From the IMG/VR virus record IMGVR_UViG_3300047564_001096, positions 1 through 63,694 of that record: a stretch of DNA of 63,694 nt; one strand, 5' to 3'. A program made the position numbers and the translations under genes. Positions 5,593 through 14,557 of the stretch are shown piece after piece. How positions within the stretch are numbered: position 1 is the stretch's first letter; every line of letters begins with the position of its first letter. The DNA comes from a virus. Below the pieces are notes generated by a model. It saw only the letters and a list, made by a program, of their open reading frames with translations. It was not told the DNA's origin and did not search any database.

Positions 5593-8127
5593 ATGGCAAT
5601 AGATAAGTCGTTATCACAAGCTCCTCTAGGACTTGACCAATTAGACCCAGAAATGATGGGTGATGAGCCAGCTCTAGAGATTACTATTGAAGACCCAGAG
5701 GCGGTAGAGATTGGGATTGACGGCGAACCTATTCTACGTATAGAAGAATCTGAAGAAGACGAAGAAAGTTTTGACGAGAACCTAGCTGATGTTATTAGTG
5801 AGGCATCTCTCCAAACGCTAGCATCAGAATTAACATCTGACTTTGAAGATGACGTTGGCTCTCGCAAAGATTGGATACAAACCTATGTAGACGGCTTAGA
5901 ACTACTAGGTTTAAAGATTGAAGAAAGAAGTGAACCATGGGAAGGTGCTTGCGGTGTATATCACCCACTCTTATCTGAAGCCCTTGTAAAGTTCCAAGCA
6001 GAAACCATGATGGAGACCATGCCTGCGGCGGGTCCTGTTAAAACTCAGATCATTGGTAAAGAGACTCCAGAGAAGAAAGATGCAGCGGAGCGTGTCCAAA
6101 ATGACATGAACTACCAGATTACTGACGTGATGAAAGAATACCGCCCAGAGCATGAGCGCATGCTGTGGGGTTTAGGACTTGCAGGTAATGCGTTTAAGAA
6201 AGTTTACTTTGACCCAAGTTTAGGTCGTCAAGTATCCATGTATGTTCCTGCAGAAGACGTTGTTGTCCCCTATGGGGCTTCTAGCTTAGAGGCAGCTGAA
6301 CGAGTTACGCATGTAATGCGTAAGACAGAGAACGATGTAAGACGTCTCCAGCATGATGGTTTTTACCGAGACGTAGACTTAGGTGACCCTGTTCAAGTAA
6401 TGGACGAGGTAGAAAAGAAGATTGCAGAAAAACTTGGTTTTAGAGCTACTACTGATAATCGCTTTAAGTTATTAGAGATGCATGTGGAGTTAGACCTCCC
6501 AGGTTTTGAACATAAAGATGACGACGGTGAGCCAACAGGGATTGCACTTCCCTACGTTGTAACTATTGAAAAGGGTACTAATACTATCCTAGCTATTCGT
6601 CGTAACTGGAGACCCGAAGATGACACTCATCAGAAGAGAAACCATTTTGTCCATTATCCATACATTCCAGGCTTTGGCTTTTATGCTTTTGGGCTTATTC
6701 ACCTTATCGGTGCTTTTGCTAAGTCTGGTACTAGTATTATTCGGCAGCTCGTGGATGCTGGAACCCTTAGCAACTTGCCAGGCGGCTTTAAGACCCGTGG
6801 CTTGCGAATCAAAGGTGACGACACCCCGATAGCCCCTGGTGAATTTAGAGACGTAGACGTACCTAGTGGGACAATGCGTGACAACTTGTTACCGTTGCCA
6901 TATAAAGAACCAAGTCAAGTTTTATATTCCTTATTAGGAACAATCGTAGAAGAAGGTCGTAGGTTTGCTGGCTCTACCGAGTTGTCAGTATCGGATATGA
7001 GCGCAAATGCGCCAGTTGGAACAACTCTAGCAATCTTAGAGAGAACTCTTAAGACGATGAGTGCGATACAAGCCCGTATCCACTATTCGATGAAGCAAGA
7101 GTTTCAATTATTAAAAGACATCATCCGTGACTACACTCCAGATGAGTATGGCTATGAGCCTGTAGAAGGCAGCCGTATGGCTAAGCAATCAGACTATGAC
7201 ATGGTCTACGTGCTTCCAGTCTCCGATCCCAACGCGGCTACTATGGCGCAAAAAGTAGTGCAGTATCAAGCAGCTCTACAACTCGCTCAGACAGCACCGC
7301 AGCTCTATGATCTACCACTATTACATCGTCAGATGTTAGACGTGTTGGGAATCAAAAATTATCAGAAATTGGTACCGATGGCTGAAGATATGAGGCCAAC
7401 CGATCCAGTTGCTGAGAACCAAAACATCCTAAAGAACAAGCCAGTCAAGGCGTTCATTGAGCAGAATCATAAGGCACACATTGGTGTTCACATGGCAGCA
7501 ATGCAAGACCCAAAGATTCAATCTATTTTAGGAATGAACCCACAGTTAGCTCAGCAGTTACAAGCGGCAATGATGGCTCACGTTAATGAACATATTGGCT
7601 TTGAATATCGCTTACAGATTGAACAAGCTATGGGTATGCAGTTGCCTCCAATGCCTAAAGATGGAGAAGAGCCAAAACAAATGCCTCCAGAAATGGCGGA
7701 TCAAGTGGCGCAGATGGCAGCAGCAGCGTCTCAACAGTTGTTAATGCAGAACCAACAAGAAGCTCAGGCTCAACAGGCACAACAACAGATGCAAGACCCA
7801 ATCATTCAGATGCAACAACAAGAGTTGCAGATTAAAGCAGCTGAGCAGCAACGCAAAGCAGCTAAAGACATGATTGATGCACAACTTAAGCAGGAACAAA
7901 TTGCTGTAGAACGAGAGAGAATCAAAGCTCAACAGCAAACAGCAGGAGCACAAGCAGCTATGAAAGCAGCGACTGATAAAGAAGCTCGCGATGCTGCACA
8001 GAGAGTAGAAGGTAGTAAAGCAAGTCTAGAGATGATAAAACTTCAACAGACACTTGCGAATCAGAGGCAAATTGCCGAAAGGCAAACACAAAAAACTGCA
8101 AAGGAGCAGACAAAGAAAGGTAAATAA
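5593..8127 (+). CDS. Portal protein
   Basis: An 844-residue protein directly after the terminase, of the size and position of P22-type portals, which form the dodecameric DNA gate at one capsid vertex. The first 80 residues are very acidic. A conserved-looking section follows (DWIQTYVDGLELLGL, about 95-110; SEPWEGACGVYHPLL). The last 150 residues are rich in Gln, Ala and Lys and look like a long coiled coil, comparable to the helical barrel of P22-like portals. An AAGGATAG ribosome site precedes the start. Confidence 0.85.
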   Translation: MAIDKSLSQAPLGLDQLDPEMMGDEPALEITIEDPEAVEIGIDGEPILRIEESEEDEESFDENLADVISEASLQTLASELTSDFEDDVGSRKDWIQTYVDGLELLGLKIEERSEPWEGACGVYHPLLSEALVKFQAETMMETMPAAGPVKTQIIGKETPEKKDAAERVQNDMNYQITDVMKEYRPEHERMLWGLGLAGNAFKKVYFDPSLGRQVSMYVPAEDVVVPYGASSLEAAERVTHVMRKTENDVRRLQHDGFYRDVDLGDPVQVMDEVEKKIAEKLGFRATTDNRFKLLEMHVELDLPGFEHKDDDGEPTGIALPYVVTIEKGTNTILAIRRNWRPEDDTHQKRNHFVHYPYIPGFGFYAFGLIHLIGAFAKSGTSIIRQLVDAGTLSNLPGGFKTRGLRIKGDDTPIAPGEFRDVDVPSGTMRDNLLPLPYKEPSQVLYSLLGTIVEEGRRFAGSTELSVSDMSANAPVGTTLAILERTLKTMSAIQARIHYSMKQEFQLLKDIIRDYTPDEYGYEPVEGSRMAKQSDYDMVYVLPVSDPNAATMAQKVVQYQAALQLAQTAPQLYDLPLLHRQMLDVLGIKNYQKLVPMAEDMRPTDPVAENQNILKNKPVKAFIEQNHKAHIGVHMAAMQDPKIQSILGMNPQLAQQLQAAMMAHVNEHIGFEYRLQIEQAMGMQLPPMPKDGEEPKQMPPEMADQVAQMAAAASQQLLMQNQQEAQAQQAQQQMQDPIIQMQQQELQIKAAEQQRKAAKDMIDAQLKQEQIAVERERIKAQQQTAGAQAAMKAATDKEARDAAQRVEGSKASLEMIKLQQTLANQRQIAERQTQKTAKEQTKKGK

Positions 8128-8324
8128 TGGAAGCTGATAAGGCTTTTGATGTATTAAAACGTCAAATTGACGACAGAGTTTTACAACTCCAGGAAGCTCT
8201 CGCAGATGGTCGCGTAGAGACTTACGACGAGTACAAAAAAGTGTGTGGCGAGGTAAGAGGTCTCCTTACTGCACGTAACTACATAACCGACCTTAATAAA
8301 GCAATGGAGAACTCGAATGAGTGA
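8127..8324 (+). CDS. Small hypothetical head-region protein, 65 aa
   Basis: A short helical protein (KRQIDDRVLQLQEALADG). Its start overlaps the portal stop as TAATG, and it overlaps the next gene by 8 bases. Proteins like this between portal and scaffold are common in podovirus-like phages. I do not know its function. Confidence 0.75.
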   Translation: MEADKAFDVLKRQIDDRVLQLQEALADGRVETYDEYKKVCGEVRGLLTARNYITDLNKAMENSNE

Positions 8325-8733
8325 CCAACAGGTAGTAGATTTAAGTAGAGCAGTAGATTTAAGTGCAGTTTTAAATAAAGAAGCAGAAGAAAGAGCCAAA
8401 CAACTCCCTATACCTAAAGGCTATAGAATACTTTGCGCTATTCCTGAAGCAGAAGAAGCCTTTGATAGTGGGATTCTTAAATCAGACGAAACCCTACGGT
8501 ACGACGAGCTTTTAACTACAGTACTGTTTGTGGTTGATATGGGTTCTGATTGCTATAAAGACCCAACCCGTTTTCCTAACGGACCTTGGTGCAAAAAAGG
8601 CGATTTTGTTTTAGTAAGACCTAATGCTGGTACCCGTCTGGTAATCCACGACAGGGAATTCCGCATTATTAATGATGACTCCGTAGAGGCTGTAGTTCAA
8701 GACCCACGGGGCATTAAACGCAAATTTATCTAG
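8317..8733 (+). CDS. GroES-like co-chaperonin fold protein
   Basis: A 138-residue protein whose residues 35-127 follow a GroES layout. A GYRILCAIP first strand comes first. A loop with SGILKSDETLRYDE sits at the mobile-loop position (about 50-64). Then come TTVLFVVDMG, WCKKGDFVLVRPNAG (91-105) and a final strand with SVEAVV. GroES-type phage proteins, such as T4 gp31, help the host chaperonin fold the capsid protein. Placement between portal and scaffold fits that role. A structural protein with the same beta-barrel is the main alternative. Confidence 0.65.
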   Translation: MSDQQVVDLSRAVDLSAVLNKEAEERAKQLPIPKGYRILCAIPEAEEAFDSGILKSDETLRYDELLTTVLFVVDMGSDCYKDPTRFPNGPWCKKGDFVLVRPNAGTRLVIHDREFRIINDDSVEAVVQDPRGIKRKFI

Positions 8734-8743
8734 GAGATAAAAC

Positions 8744-9721
8744 ATGGCTGAAATGCAAAAAGATGAGTTTAAATTCCCTGACGAAATAGAAGAAGATAAG
8801 GGTAAACCCGTAGATAAACTAGAAGAAGGCTCAATAAACGTTGAGATTGTTGACGACACTCCTGAAGAGGATCAAAACGTAAGACCTTTACCTAGTGACA
8901 TTAAAGACGACTTAGAAACTGCTGATTTGTCCGCAGAATACTCTAAAAACGTAAAGGATAAGTTTACACAATACAAAAAAGCTTGGCATGATGAGCGTAG
9001 AGCAAAAGAAGCAGCTATACGTGAACAACAAGAGGCGTTAACGGCAGCGCAAGCGATCTTGGATGAGAATAGGCGTTTAAAAGAGGTTCTGCAAAGTGGT
9101 GAAAAAGAACTAATTTCTAGCTACCAAACATCTGCTGAGTTAGAAGCGTCGCAAGCAAGAAAAGCCTATAAAGAAGCCTACGATTCTGGGGATTCTGATG
9201 CACTTGCAGAAGCTCAAGAAGAGATGATGCGGGCGCAACTTAAACTTGACAGAGCAAAAAATTTCAAACCTACTGTACAAATTGCTGAAAATGATGTAAA
9301 ACTACAAACTAAGCAGTCTCAGCAGCCTGCACAAATGGATGATAAAGTTGCTGAATGGGTGTCAAACAACCCCTGGTATGTTGATCCAGACAAGAAATCA
9401 ATGAGTAAGTACGCTGTATTTATTCATGAGGAACTTGAAGAAAAGTTTGGTAGAGCATTTATTGGTACGGATGAATATTTCAAACGTATTGATACAGAAG
9501 TAAAACGCAGATTCCCAGAGGAATTTGACGACATTGAAGTAAAAAACGAAGAGGAAGAAAAGCCTCAACGTACATCTAGGTTAAGTACGGTCGTAGCTCC
9601 TGCGAAGCGCAGTACATCTTCAAAAAAGATTGTACTAACCAAAACGCAAGTAGCTTTGGCTAAAAAATTCGGCCTAAGCCCAGAGCAGTATGCCCGTGAA
9701 CTTAATAAATTGGAGGCCTAA
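8744..9721 (+). CDS. Putative scaffolding protein
   Basis: A 325-residue, highly charged and largely helical protein between portal and capsid genes, the usual place of a scaffold that templates procapsid assembly. The first 70 residues are acidic, about 75-190 look like a coiled coil, and the end is basic. The last 30 residues (TKTQVALAKKFG...) form a small helical unit. In P22 the C-terminal helix-turn-helix of the scaffold binds coat protein. A similar unit recurs in the small gene at 54611-54775. A strong TAGGAG site precedes the start. Confidence 0.75.
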   Translation: MAEMQKDEFKFPDEIEEDKGKPVDKLEEGSINVEIVDDTPEEDQNVRPLPSDIKDDLETADLSAEYSKNVKDKFTQYKKAWHDERRAKEAAIREQQEALTAAQAILDENRRLKEVLQSGEKELISSYQTSAELEASQARKAYKEAYDSGDSDALAEAQEEMMRAQLKLDRAKNFKPTVQIAENDVKLQTKQSQQPAQMDDKVAEWVSNNPWYVDPDKKSMSKYAVFIHEELEEKFGRAFIGTDEYFKRIDTEVKRRFPEEFDDIEVKNEEEEKPQRTSRLSTVVAPAKRSTSSKKIVLTKTQVALAKKFGLSPEQYARELNKLEA

Positions 9722-9723
9722 AA

Positions 9724-10176
9724 ATGGCAACAAACAGATTACAAAGAGAATTAGAAAGTCGTACCCAGTCAGAACGACCAAAGCAGTGGTCGCAACCTGA
9801 GCTTCTCCCTGAACCAGATAAGCAAGCTGGATATGCCTACAGATGGATTCGTATTTCAACGCTTAACACTTCCGATCCTCGCAACCTCTCAGCGAAGTTA
9901 AGAGAAGGGTGGGAACCTGTAAGAATTGAAGAACAACCCAAATTACAACTGTTAGCTGATCCCAATAGTCGTTTTAAAGACAACGTTGAGATTGGTGGAT
10001 TGTTACTTTGCAAAACTCCACTTGAGTTTGTTGACCAGCGTAATAAACATTACTCTGACCAAGCTGATGCTCAAATGAAGGCTGTAGAGAACACTCTTAT
10101 GCGCCAGAATGACCCTCGCATGCCTCTCTTCAATGAAGGGAAAGTTACGATAGGTTCTTTTGGTAAAGGTAATTAA
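9724..10176 (+). CDS. Hypothetical head-region protein, 150 aa
   Basis: An unrecognised soluble protein between scaffold and capsid genes, two bases after the scaffold stop and with a GGAGG site. It has a Gln/Arg-rich N-terminus, a central GYAYRWIRI section and a C-terminal helix with many Gln and Met. Position suggests a role in head assembly or a minor head protein. No motif supports more. Confidence 0.75.
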   Translation: MATNRLQRELESRTQSERPKQWSQPELLPEPDKQAGYAYRWIRISTLNTSDPRNLSAKLREGWEPVRIEEQPKLQLLADPNSRFKDNVEIGGLLLCKTPLEFVDQRNKHYSDQADAQMKAVENTLMRQNDPRMPLFNEGKVTIGSFGKGN

Positions 10177-10200
10177 TTTTTAATTTTTAGGAGATTTATT

Positions 10201-10827
10201 ATGGCTTATCCAAGCGTAACAGCTCCATACGGCTTAGTTCCGATCAACAGCGTAGATGGCAAACCCTACGCTGGTGCAACCCGTCAATTGCCAATTGCAA
10301 GTACTTATAACACTGCAATTTATAACGGGGATATCGTAGCTCTAGTCGATGGTGGCACTATTGCATTATCAGGCGTTACAAACGACTCTACAACTACCGC
10401 TGCTAATTACACTTATGGTGTATTTATGGGCGTTCAGTATGTAAATAGTCAAGGTCAAACCGTTCAAGCTCAGTACTACCCAGGTAATGCTGCTGCTACT
10501 TCGGCTGTGGCTTACGTTGTTGACGATCCTATGGCTGCTTTTAAAGTAGCTGTTGTATATGCAAATAGCGTTGTAACAACCGTTAACCAAAGCGCTGTAG
10601 GTATTAACATGGCAATTGACCAAGGTACAGGTAGTGCTACTACTGGTAATTCTGGTGCAGGCGTTCTTGTTCCTACCGATAACTTAGGTAATGCAGCAAC
10701 CTTGCCAGTTCGTGTTGTTTCTGTAGTTCCAGAAACTGCTACTGGTACCAACGCCTTCACTGAAGTAGTAGTGAAGTTGAACAATCCGCAGATCCTTCGC
10801 CCAACAGCGATCGATTACGCAGCCTAA
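10201..10827 (+). CDS. Putative capsid decoration protein
   Basis: A 208-residue protein rich in Gly, Ala, Thr and Val with almost no helix-favouring stretches, so a beta-sandwich is likely. It lies immediately upstream of the capsid gene behind a perfect TAGGAG site, as expected of a highly expressed virion component. Decoration proteins usually sit here. I do not recognise a family. Confidence 0.6.
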   Translation: MAYPSVTAPYGLVPINSVDGKPYAGATRQLPIASTYNTAIYNGDIVALVDGGTIALSGVTNDSTTTAANYTYGVFMGVQYVNSQGQTVQAQYYPGNAAATSAVAYVVDDPMAAFKVAVVYANSVVTTVNQSAVGINMAIDQGTGSATTGNSGAGVLVPTDNLGNAATLPVRVVSVVPETATGTNAFTEVVVKLNNPQILRPTAIDYAA

Positions 10828-10840
10828 TAGGAGCTAAATA

Positions 10841-11746
10841 ATGGCTATTTCACGCGCACAACTACTGAAAGAGTTGCTCCCTGGCTTGAACGCATTGTTC
10901 GGTTTAGAGTATGCTCGCTACGGCGAAGAGCACAAAGAGATCTATGAAACAGAGACCTCTGAGCGTTCTTTTGAAGAAGAGACCAAGTTGTCTGGCTTTA
11001 GTGCTGCCCCCGTCAAGAACGAGGGTTCACCAATTGCTTATGACAATGCACAAGAGGCATTTACTGCTCGCTATACCCACGTAACGATTGCTCAAGGTTT
11101 CTCCCTCACGGAAGAGGCAATTGAGGACAACTTGTATGACAGCCTATCTGGTCGTTATACCAAGGCGTTAGCTCGTTCCATGGCGTATACCAAGCAAGTT
11201 CGTGCTGCTTCTATATTAAATACTGGCTTTACCGCTGCTACTGGCGGTGATGGTCAGCCTTTATTTAGCACTGCACACCCACTGGTTTCTGGCGGTACTA
11301 ACAGCAACGAACCTGCTGTTCCAGCTGACCTTAACGAGACTTCTTTGGAAGCCGCCGTTATTCAAATCAGCTTGTGGACAGACGAGCGTGGACTGTTGAT
11401 CGCTTCTAAACCACGTAAGTTGATCGTTCCACCTGCACTACAGTTCGTTGCAACTCGTTTGCTAGAAACCGAACTCCGTGTTGGTACTAACGACAACGAC
11501 ATCAACGCATTGAAGAACAATGGTTCGATCCCAGAAGGTTACACAATTAACCACTATCTGACCGACACCAATGCATGGTTCTTGTGCACTGATGTACCTA
11601 ACGGCATGAAGCACTTTGTTCGTACACCACTCCAGAATTCTATGGACGGTGATTTCGACACAGGCAACGTACGTTATAAAGCACGTGAGCGTTACTCATT
11701 TGGATTCTCGGATCCATTGGGAATGTTCGGTTCCCCAGGCGCTTAA
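10841..11746 (+). CDS. Major capsid protein
   Basis: A 301-residue HK97-fold-type coat protein, resembling the Mu gpT-like head subunit group. Features are an N-terminal helix, the section IAQGFSLTEEAIEDNLYD (about 85-105) typical of the capsid spine, and a GLLIASKPRKLIVPP strand. It has a strong TAGGAG site and is followed at once by a terminator, consistent with high-level expression. No maturation protease gene was seen nearby. A cleaved N-terminus is not evident. Confidence 0.85.
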   Translation: MAISRAQLLKELLPGLNALFGLEYARYGEEHKEIYETETSERSFEEETKLSGFSAAPVKNEGSPIAYDNAQEAFTARYTHVTIAQGFSLTEEAIEDNLYDSLSGRYTKALARSMAYTKQVRAASILNTGFTAATGGDGQPLFSTAHPLVSGGTNSNEPAVPADLNETSLEAAVIQISLWTDERGLLIASKPRKLIVPPALQFVATRLLETELRVGTNDNDINALKNNGSIPEGYTINHYLTDTNAWFLCTDVPNGMKHFVRTPLQNSMDGDFDTGNVRYKARERYSFGFSDPLGMFGSPGA

Positions 11747-11768
11747 TCAGCACCTAAGTCGTACTAGA

Positions 11769-11793
11769 CCCCGCCTAAACAGCGGGGTTTTTT
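11769..11793 (+). terminator. Rho-independent terminator after the capsid gene
   Basis: CCCCGC (11769-11774), a 7-nt loop and GCGGGG (11782-11787) are followed by six T. It separates the head genes from the rest of the late block. Readthrough or the candidate promoter at 12394 must serve the genes beyond. Confidence 0.93.
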
Positions 11794-11794
11794 C

Positions 11795-12355
11795 TTAGTT
11801 TGGTGGGATTTTTCCTAAAAATGTAACTACAAAAACTAATCTTCTTTCTCCGTAAGCACAAAATTTATGGGCGTGAGGATTACTCGAAAAAAATACAGCT
11901 TTATATTTGGTAGGAGTAATAATTTTTAATTCTGTTAATTTATCTTCACTAAAAAGTATAGTTTCTCCTGCTGTTACGTCATTTAAGTAAAGTAAAAAAT
12001 TATTGTGCTCAAACTCGTGGTCAGTATGCACTTCTGACATTGCTTGTTTTGAATGCTGCGTTGCATTAACTGCTGACCTAAGCACTGTATCAATTTCTAC
12101 TTTGTTGCTTTTTGCTATCTCAAAAAAGATATCTTCCATTGCTTGCATCACTCCAGAATTACTTTCTCCCTCAACTGGCAAACTACCGTCACCATGTCTT
12201 GATCTCAACACGTGGGCATACAACGAATCTTTAGCCTCTTCCAATGGGTTAAGAATTATTTCTTGAAAAAACCATGGGAAATGGCTTGACTCAATATACT
12301 TAAAAATTTGTTTTTGGCTTTCATTAGGTTGAAACAAAACTTCTAAAAAATTCAT
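11795..12355 (-). CDS. 2-oxoglutarate/Fe(II)-dependent oxygenase
   Basis: A 186-residue enzyme of the prolyl-4-hydroxylase-like group. It shows the iron ligands H110-x-D112 (EVHTDHEF) and a distal H161 or H163 (NPHAHKF). An Arg (171/172) would bind 2-oxoglutarate, followed by the strand LVFVVTF. Likely reaction: oxidative hydroxylation of a protein or other substrate; the target is unknown. It is the only leftward gene inside the late block and sits between a terminator and a structural gene, so it looks like a separately acquired accessory gene. An AAAGGAG site precedes the start. Confidence 0.85.
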   Translation of the reverse strand: MNFLEVLFQPNESQKQIFKYIESSHFPWFFQEIILNPLEEAKDSLYAHVLRSRHGDGSLPVEGESNSGVMQAMEDIFFEIAKSNKVEIDTVLRSAVNATQHSKQAMSEVHTDHEFEHNNFLLYLNDVTAGETILFSEDKLTELKIITPTKYKAVFFSSNPHAHKFCAYGERRLVFVVTFLGKIPPN

Positions 12356-12510
12356 GGCATTAGCTCCTTTTTTACATTCTAACTAAAAAGGGGTTGCACA
12401 AAGCTAAAATAGTAGTAAGATAGTGGAAACTGGGTGAATGGTCTATCAAACTGCCCCAGCAGACGCATACACGATTGATAGGCTGAACTTTGTATGAAGG
12501 ACAATTTATT
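12356..12510. promoter_or_regulatory. Divergent intergenic region with candidate promoter and dyad
   Basis: A weak plus-strand promoter fits TTGCAC (12394-12399), a 16-bp spacer and TAAGAT (12416-12421). CTATCAA (12443-12449) and TTGATAG (12475-12481) form an inverted repeat. A 19-codon frame (12438-12497) spans it and could be a leader peptide. An AAGGA site then serves the gene at 12511. Confidence 0.4.
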
Positions 12511-13011
12511 ATGACTTTAGCAACTACCTCAGCCGTATGGCGCTCCACAGGTGGAGATCAAACCCGTACAGCAATCGCTGGCTCCATGCTTATGGTAGCC
12601 CCTTTTTATGTTGCAAATACTGCAGCAACCGCAAACGTAACTAATGTTTCTGGCGGATCAGCTTTAATTCTTCCTGCTAACGCAGTTGTGACTGAAGTTA
12701 TTGTTTCTAGCGGTGGCGGCGGTAATGCTACAGCTAACATAGGGTTTACCCCAATTATTGGTGTTGGTCCTGGTCAAACAACTACTACTGGTACAAACGT
12801 TCCTACTGGTTTTGTTTCTGCTGGTAACGTATCTGCTCGTACAGTATTTACTGTTGGCGGTACAGGCGGCGGCGCTTCTTTAGGTAACGTAGCTAACGCA
12901 ACTAACTTAGTTGTTGTAACTAACGCTCAAGGTGCGACTAACGCTATTGCTGGAGTTATTACTGGCGAAATAGTCTATTACGTAGCTGACACTGGCGCAG
13001 AAAACGTCTAA
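12511..13011 (+). CDS. Hypothetical virion protein, beta-rich, 166 aa
   Basis: Rich in Gly, Ala, Thr, Asn and Val, almost free of charged residues, and probably beta-structured and surface-exposed. I start it at 12511 (MTLATT), behind an AAGGA site, rather than at an ATG seven codons upstream. It follows the capsid section and forms a pair with the similar-looking 13024 gene. No family is recognised. Confidence 0.7.
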   Translation: MTLATTSAVWRSTGGDQTRTAIAGSMLMVAPFYVANTAATANVTNVSGGSALILPANAVVTEVIVSSGGGGNATANIGFTPIIGVGPGQTTTTGTNVPTGFVSAGNVSARTVFTVGGTGGGASLGNVANATNLVVVTNAQGATNAIAGVITGEIVYYVADTGAENV

Positions 13012-13023
13012 TAGGAGGCTCTT

Positions 13024-13506
13024 ATGGGCATGCAATATGACGTAAAGTCAGAGCACTTAACAAGCTCTGGCGTAGCCGTAAGCTACAGAACTCGTCTTAA
13101 AGGGGCAGTATTGTCCCCTAGTAACGCTTCTGCCAAAAACACTATTTTTGCTAATAACGTAGCTCAAAATGGGACGTATGACATTCCAGGCAGCACTGTA
13201 TGTACGGTAACAATTACTAATCACGGTCTTGCCAATGGTGCTCGTATTTGGGCTGATTTTACTAGCGGCACTGCTGTGGATAACGTTTATGTTGTTGCTA
13301 ATGCTTCAGCCAATACATTTACCATAACAACTGCGTCTCTAACTACTAGTGGAAACGTAAGCGTCTATAGTGATGTGCTAATGGAAGTTGATTGTTTTAA
13401 CGCTGTATCGTTTAATGTCATTATTCCTGGCGAAGGTATTTTGGCTAATAATGGTATTTATGTAGGCGTTCCAGCAAACGTAAGTGCTACGGTGTTTTAT
13501 GGCTAA
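13024..13506 (+). CDS. Hypothetical virion protein, beta-rich, 160 aa
   Basis: A second low-charge, beta-rich protein behind a TAGGAGG site. The middle section (VTITNHGLANGARIWADF...NTFTITTA) resembles short beta repeats often found in phage surface proteins. Its last codons overlap the next gene. Function unknown. Confidence 0.7.
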   Translation: MGMQYDVKSEHLTSSGVAVSYRTRLKGAVLSPSNASAKNTIFANNVAQNGTYDIPGSTVCTVTITNHGLANGARIWADFTSGTAVDNVYVVANASANTFTITTASLTTSGNVSVYSDVLMEVDCFNAVSFNVIIPGEGILANNGIYVGVPANVSATVFYG

Positions 13507-13756
13507 GAAAAAAGGCCCCTCTCTAGCAATTGGTAGAGGCGAAAAGCTCCCTGTTTCTAAGGGGGCTGGTCTTACTGCCAAAGGTCGTGCTAAGTACAAT
13601 GCGGCTACAGGCTCTAATCTAAAGGCTCCGCAGCCTGAAGGCGGTCCTCGTAAGAAGTCGTTTTGTGCCCGTATGTCTGGTATGCCTGGTCCAATGAAAG
13701 ACGAAAAAGGCCGCCCAACTAGGAAAGCTGCCTCATTAGCGAGGTGGAAATGCTAA
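13499..13756 (+). CDS. Small basic phage protein, 85 aa (DUF6321-like)
   Basis: A Lys/Arg/Gly-rich protein starting MAKKKGP, ending with CARMSGMPGPMKDEKG and a short Arg/Lys tail with a last Cys. This C-terminal pattern recurs in many phage proteins of unknown function; I believe Pfam calls it DUF6321. The start at 13499 lies inside the previous gene, so translation is probably coupled. The charge suggests DNA or RNA binding, possibly within the virion. Confidence 0.7.
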   Translation: MAKKKGPSLAIGRGEKLPVSKGAGLTAKGRAKYNAATGSNLKAPQPEGGPRKKSFCARMSGMPGPMKDEKGRPTRKAASLARWKC

Positions 13757-13998
13757 ATATGATGGAGCTTTGGACAGGTGGGCTAACAATATTTGTAGCC
13801 CTTATTGGATATATCATGCACGAAAAGTTTAATGAACTTAGTCGTATTGGTATTTTGGTAAACAAAACAAGAGAAGAGGTAGCCCGTGATAACGTTACTA
13901 AAGCAGAAGTTGACAAAATTATGGAGCACATTGATTCAAGGTTTAACAAGCTTGAAAACAAAATTGACCAACTTATTCAGAAAGGGTTAACCCAATGA
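13750..13998 (+). CDS. Small single-pass membrane protein with coiled coil, 82 aa
   Basis: One membrane segment (about residues 6-22, GGLTIFVALIGYIMH) is followed by a charged coiled coil (VDKIMEHIDSRFNKLENKI). An ATG at 13750 with a GAGG site is preferred over a GTG two codons earlier. It overlaps both neighbours. The topology resembles small holin-associated or spanin-like proteins, but it lies far from the lysis genes, so I leave the role open. Confidence 0.65.
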   Translation: MLNMMELWTGGLTIFVALIGYIMHEKFNELSRIGILVNKTREEVARDNVTKAEVDKIMEHIDSRFNKLENKIDQLIQKGLTQ

Positions 13999-14183
13999 AA
14001 CATTCAGATATGAAACAAGATATGCCAATGATGAAAAAAGTCGCTGGCGCAGCTGTTAAAGGCCACGAGAAGAAGATGCATGGTATGGCTGGTGGTGGCG
14101 TAACTCGTGCAGACGGTTGCGTATCCAAAGGACATACCAAAGGCAAAATGATTAAGATGATGGGCGGCGGTAAGGCTTGTTAA
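13995..14183 (+). CDS. Small basic protein with ADG...KGK motif (1), 62 aa
   Basis: A Met-, Gly- and Lys-rich protein beginning MKHSDMKQDM. Residues about 37-53 carry TRADGCVSKGHTKGKM, the first of four related motifs in this gene run. It overlaps the upstream stop as ATGA. It is probably disordered and nucleic-acid binding. Unknown function. Confidence 0.7.
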   Translation: MKHSDMKQDMPMMKKVAGAAVKGHEKKMHGMAGGGVTRADGCVSKGHTKGKMIKMMGGGKAC

Positions 14184-14555
14184 ATGCCAATAGAGCCTAT
14201 TGACCCTTCTAAAAAGACTGGCGGTGACGGGCAGGAGAAATATCCAGCCAAGCCAAAGCATGGTCCTGGAAAGTTTGACGAAATTCTAGAGAAAGCTGAG
14301 AAGGCTCAAAAGGCTAGGGATGAAATAAGCAAAATAGCAGGAGAGCAAAAAACAAATGCTGAAGCTACGCGCTCACGTACCTATACCGAAAGACTTCAAG
14401 ATATGGGTAGATTACCTAGCGGTAGTAGTGGTAGCACTGGCATACCAAAGACTAACCGTGACCTAATGAGAAATAACAAAGCTGGCGGTATTATTCGTTC
14501 TTCCGCCTCTAAACGTGCAGACGGAATTGCAATTCGTGGAAAGACAAAGGCTTAA
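14184..14555 (+). CDS. Basic protein with C-terminal ADG...RGKTK motif (2), 123 aa
   Basis: Starts directly after the previous stop. A Pro/Lys-rich N-terminus is followed by a helical Lys/Glu/Ala section (ILEKAEKAQKARDEISKI) and a Ser/Gly linker. It ends in KRADGIAIRGKTKA. The end motif is shared with its neighbours. No known family. Confidence 0.7.
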   Translation: MPIEPIDPSKKTGGDGQEKYPAKPKHGPGKFDEILEKAEKAQKARDEISKIAGEQKTNAEATRSRTYTERLQDMGRLPSGSSGSTGIPKTNRDLMRNNKAGGIIRSSASKRADGIAIRGKTKA

Positions 14556-14557
14556 TT

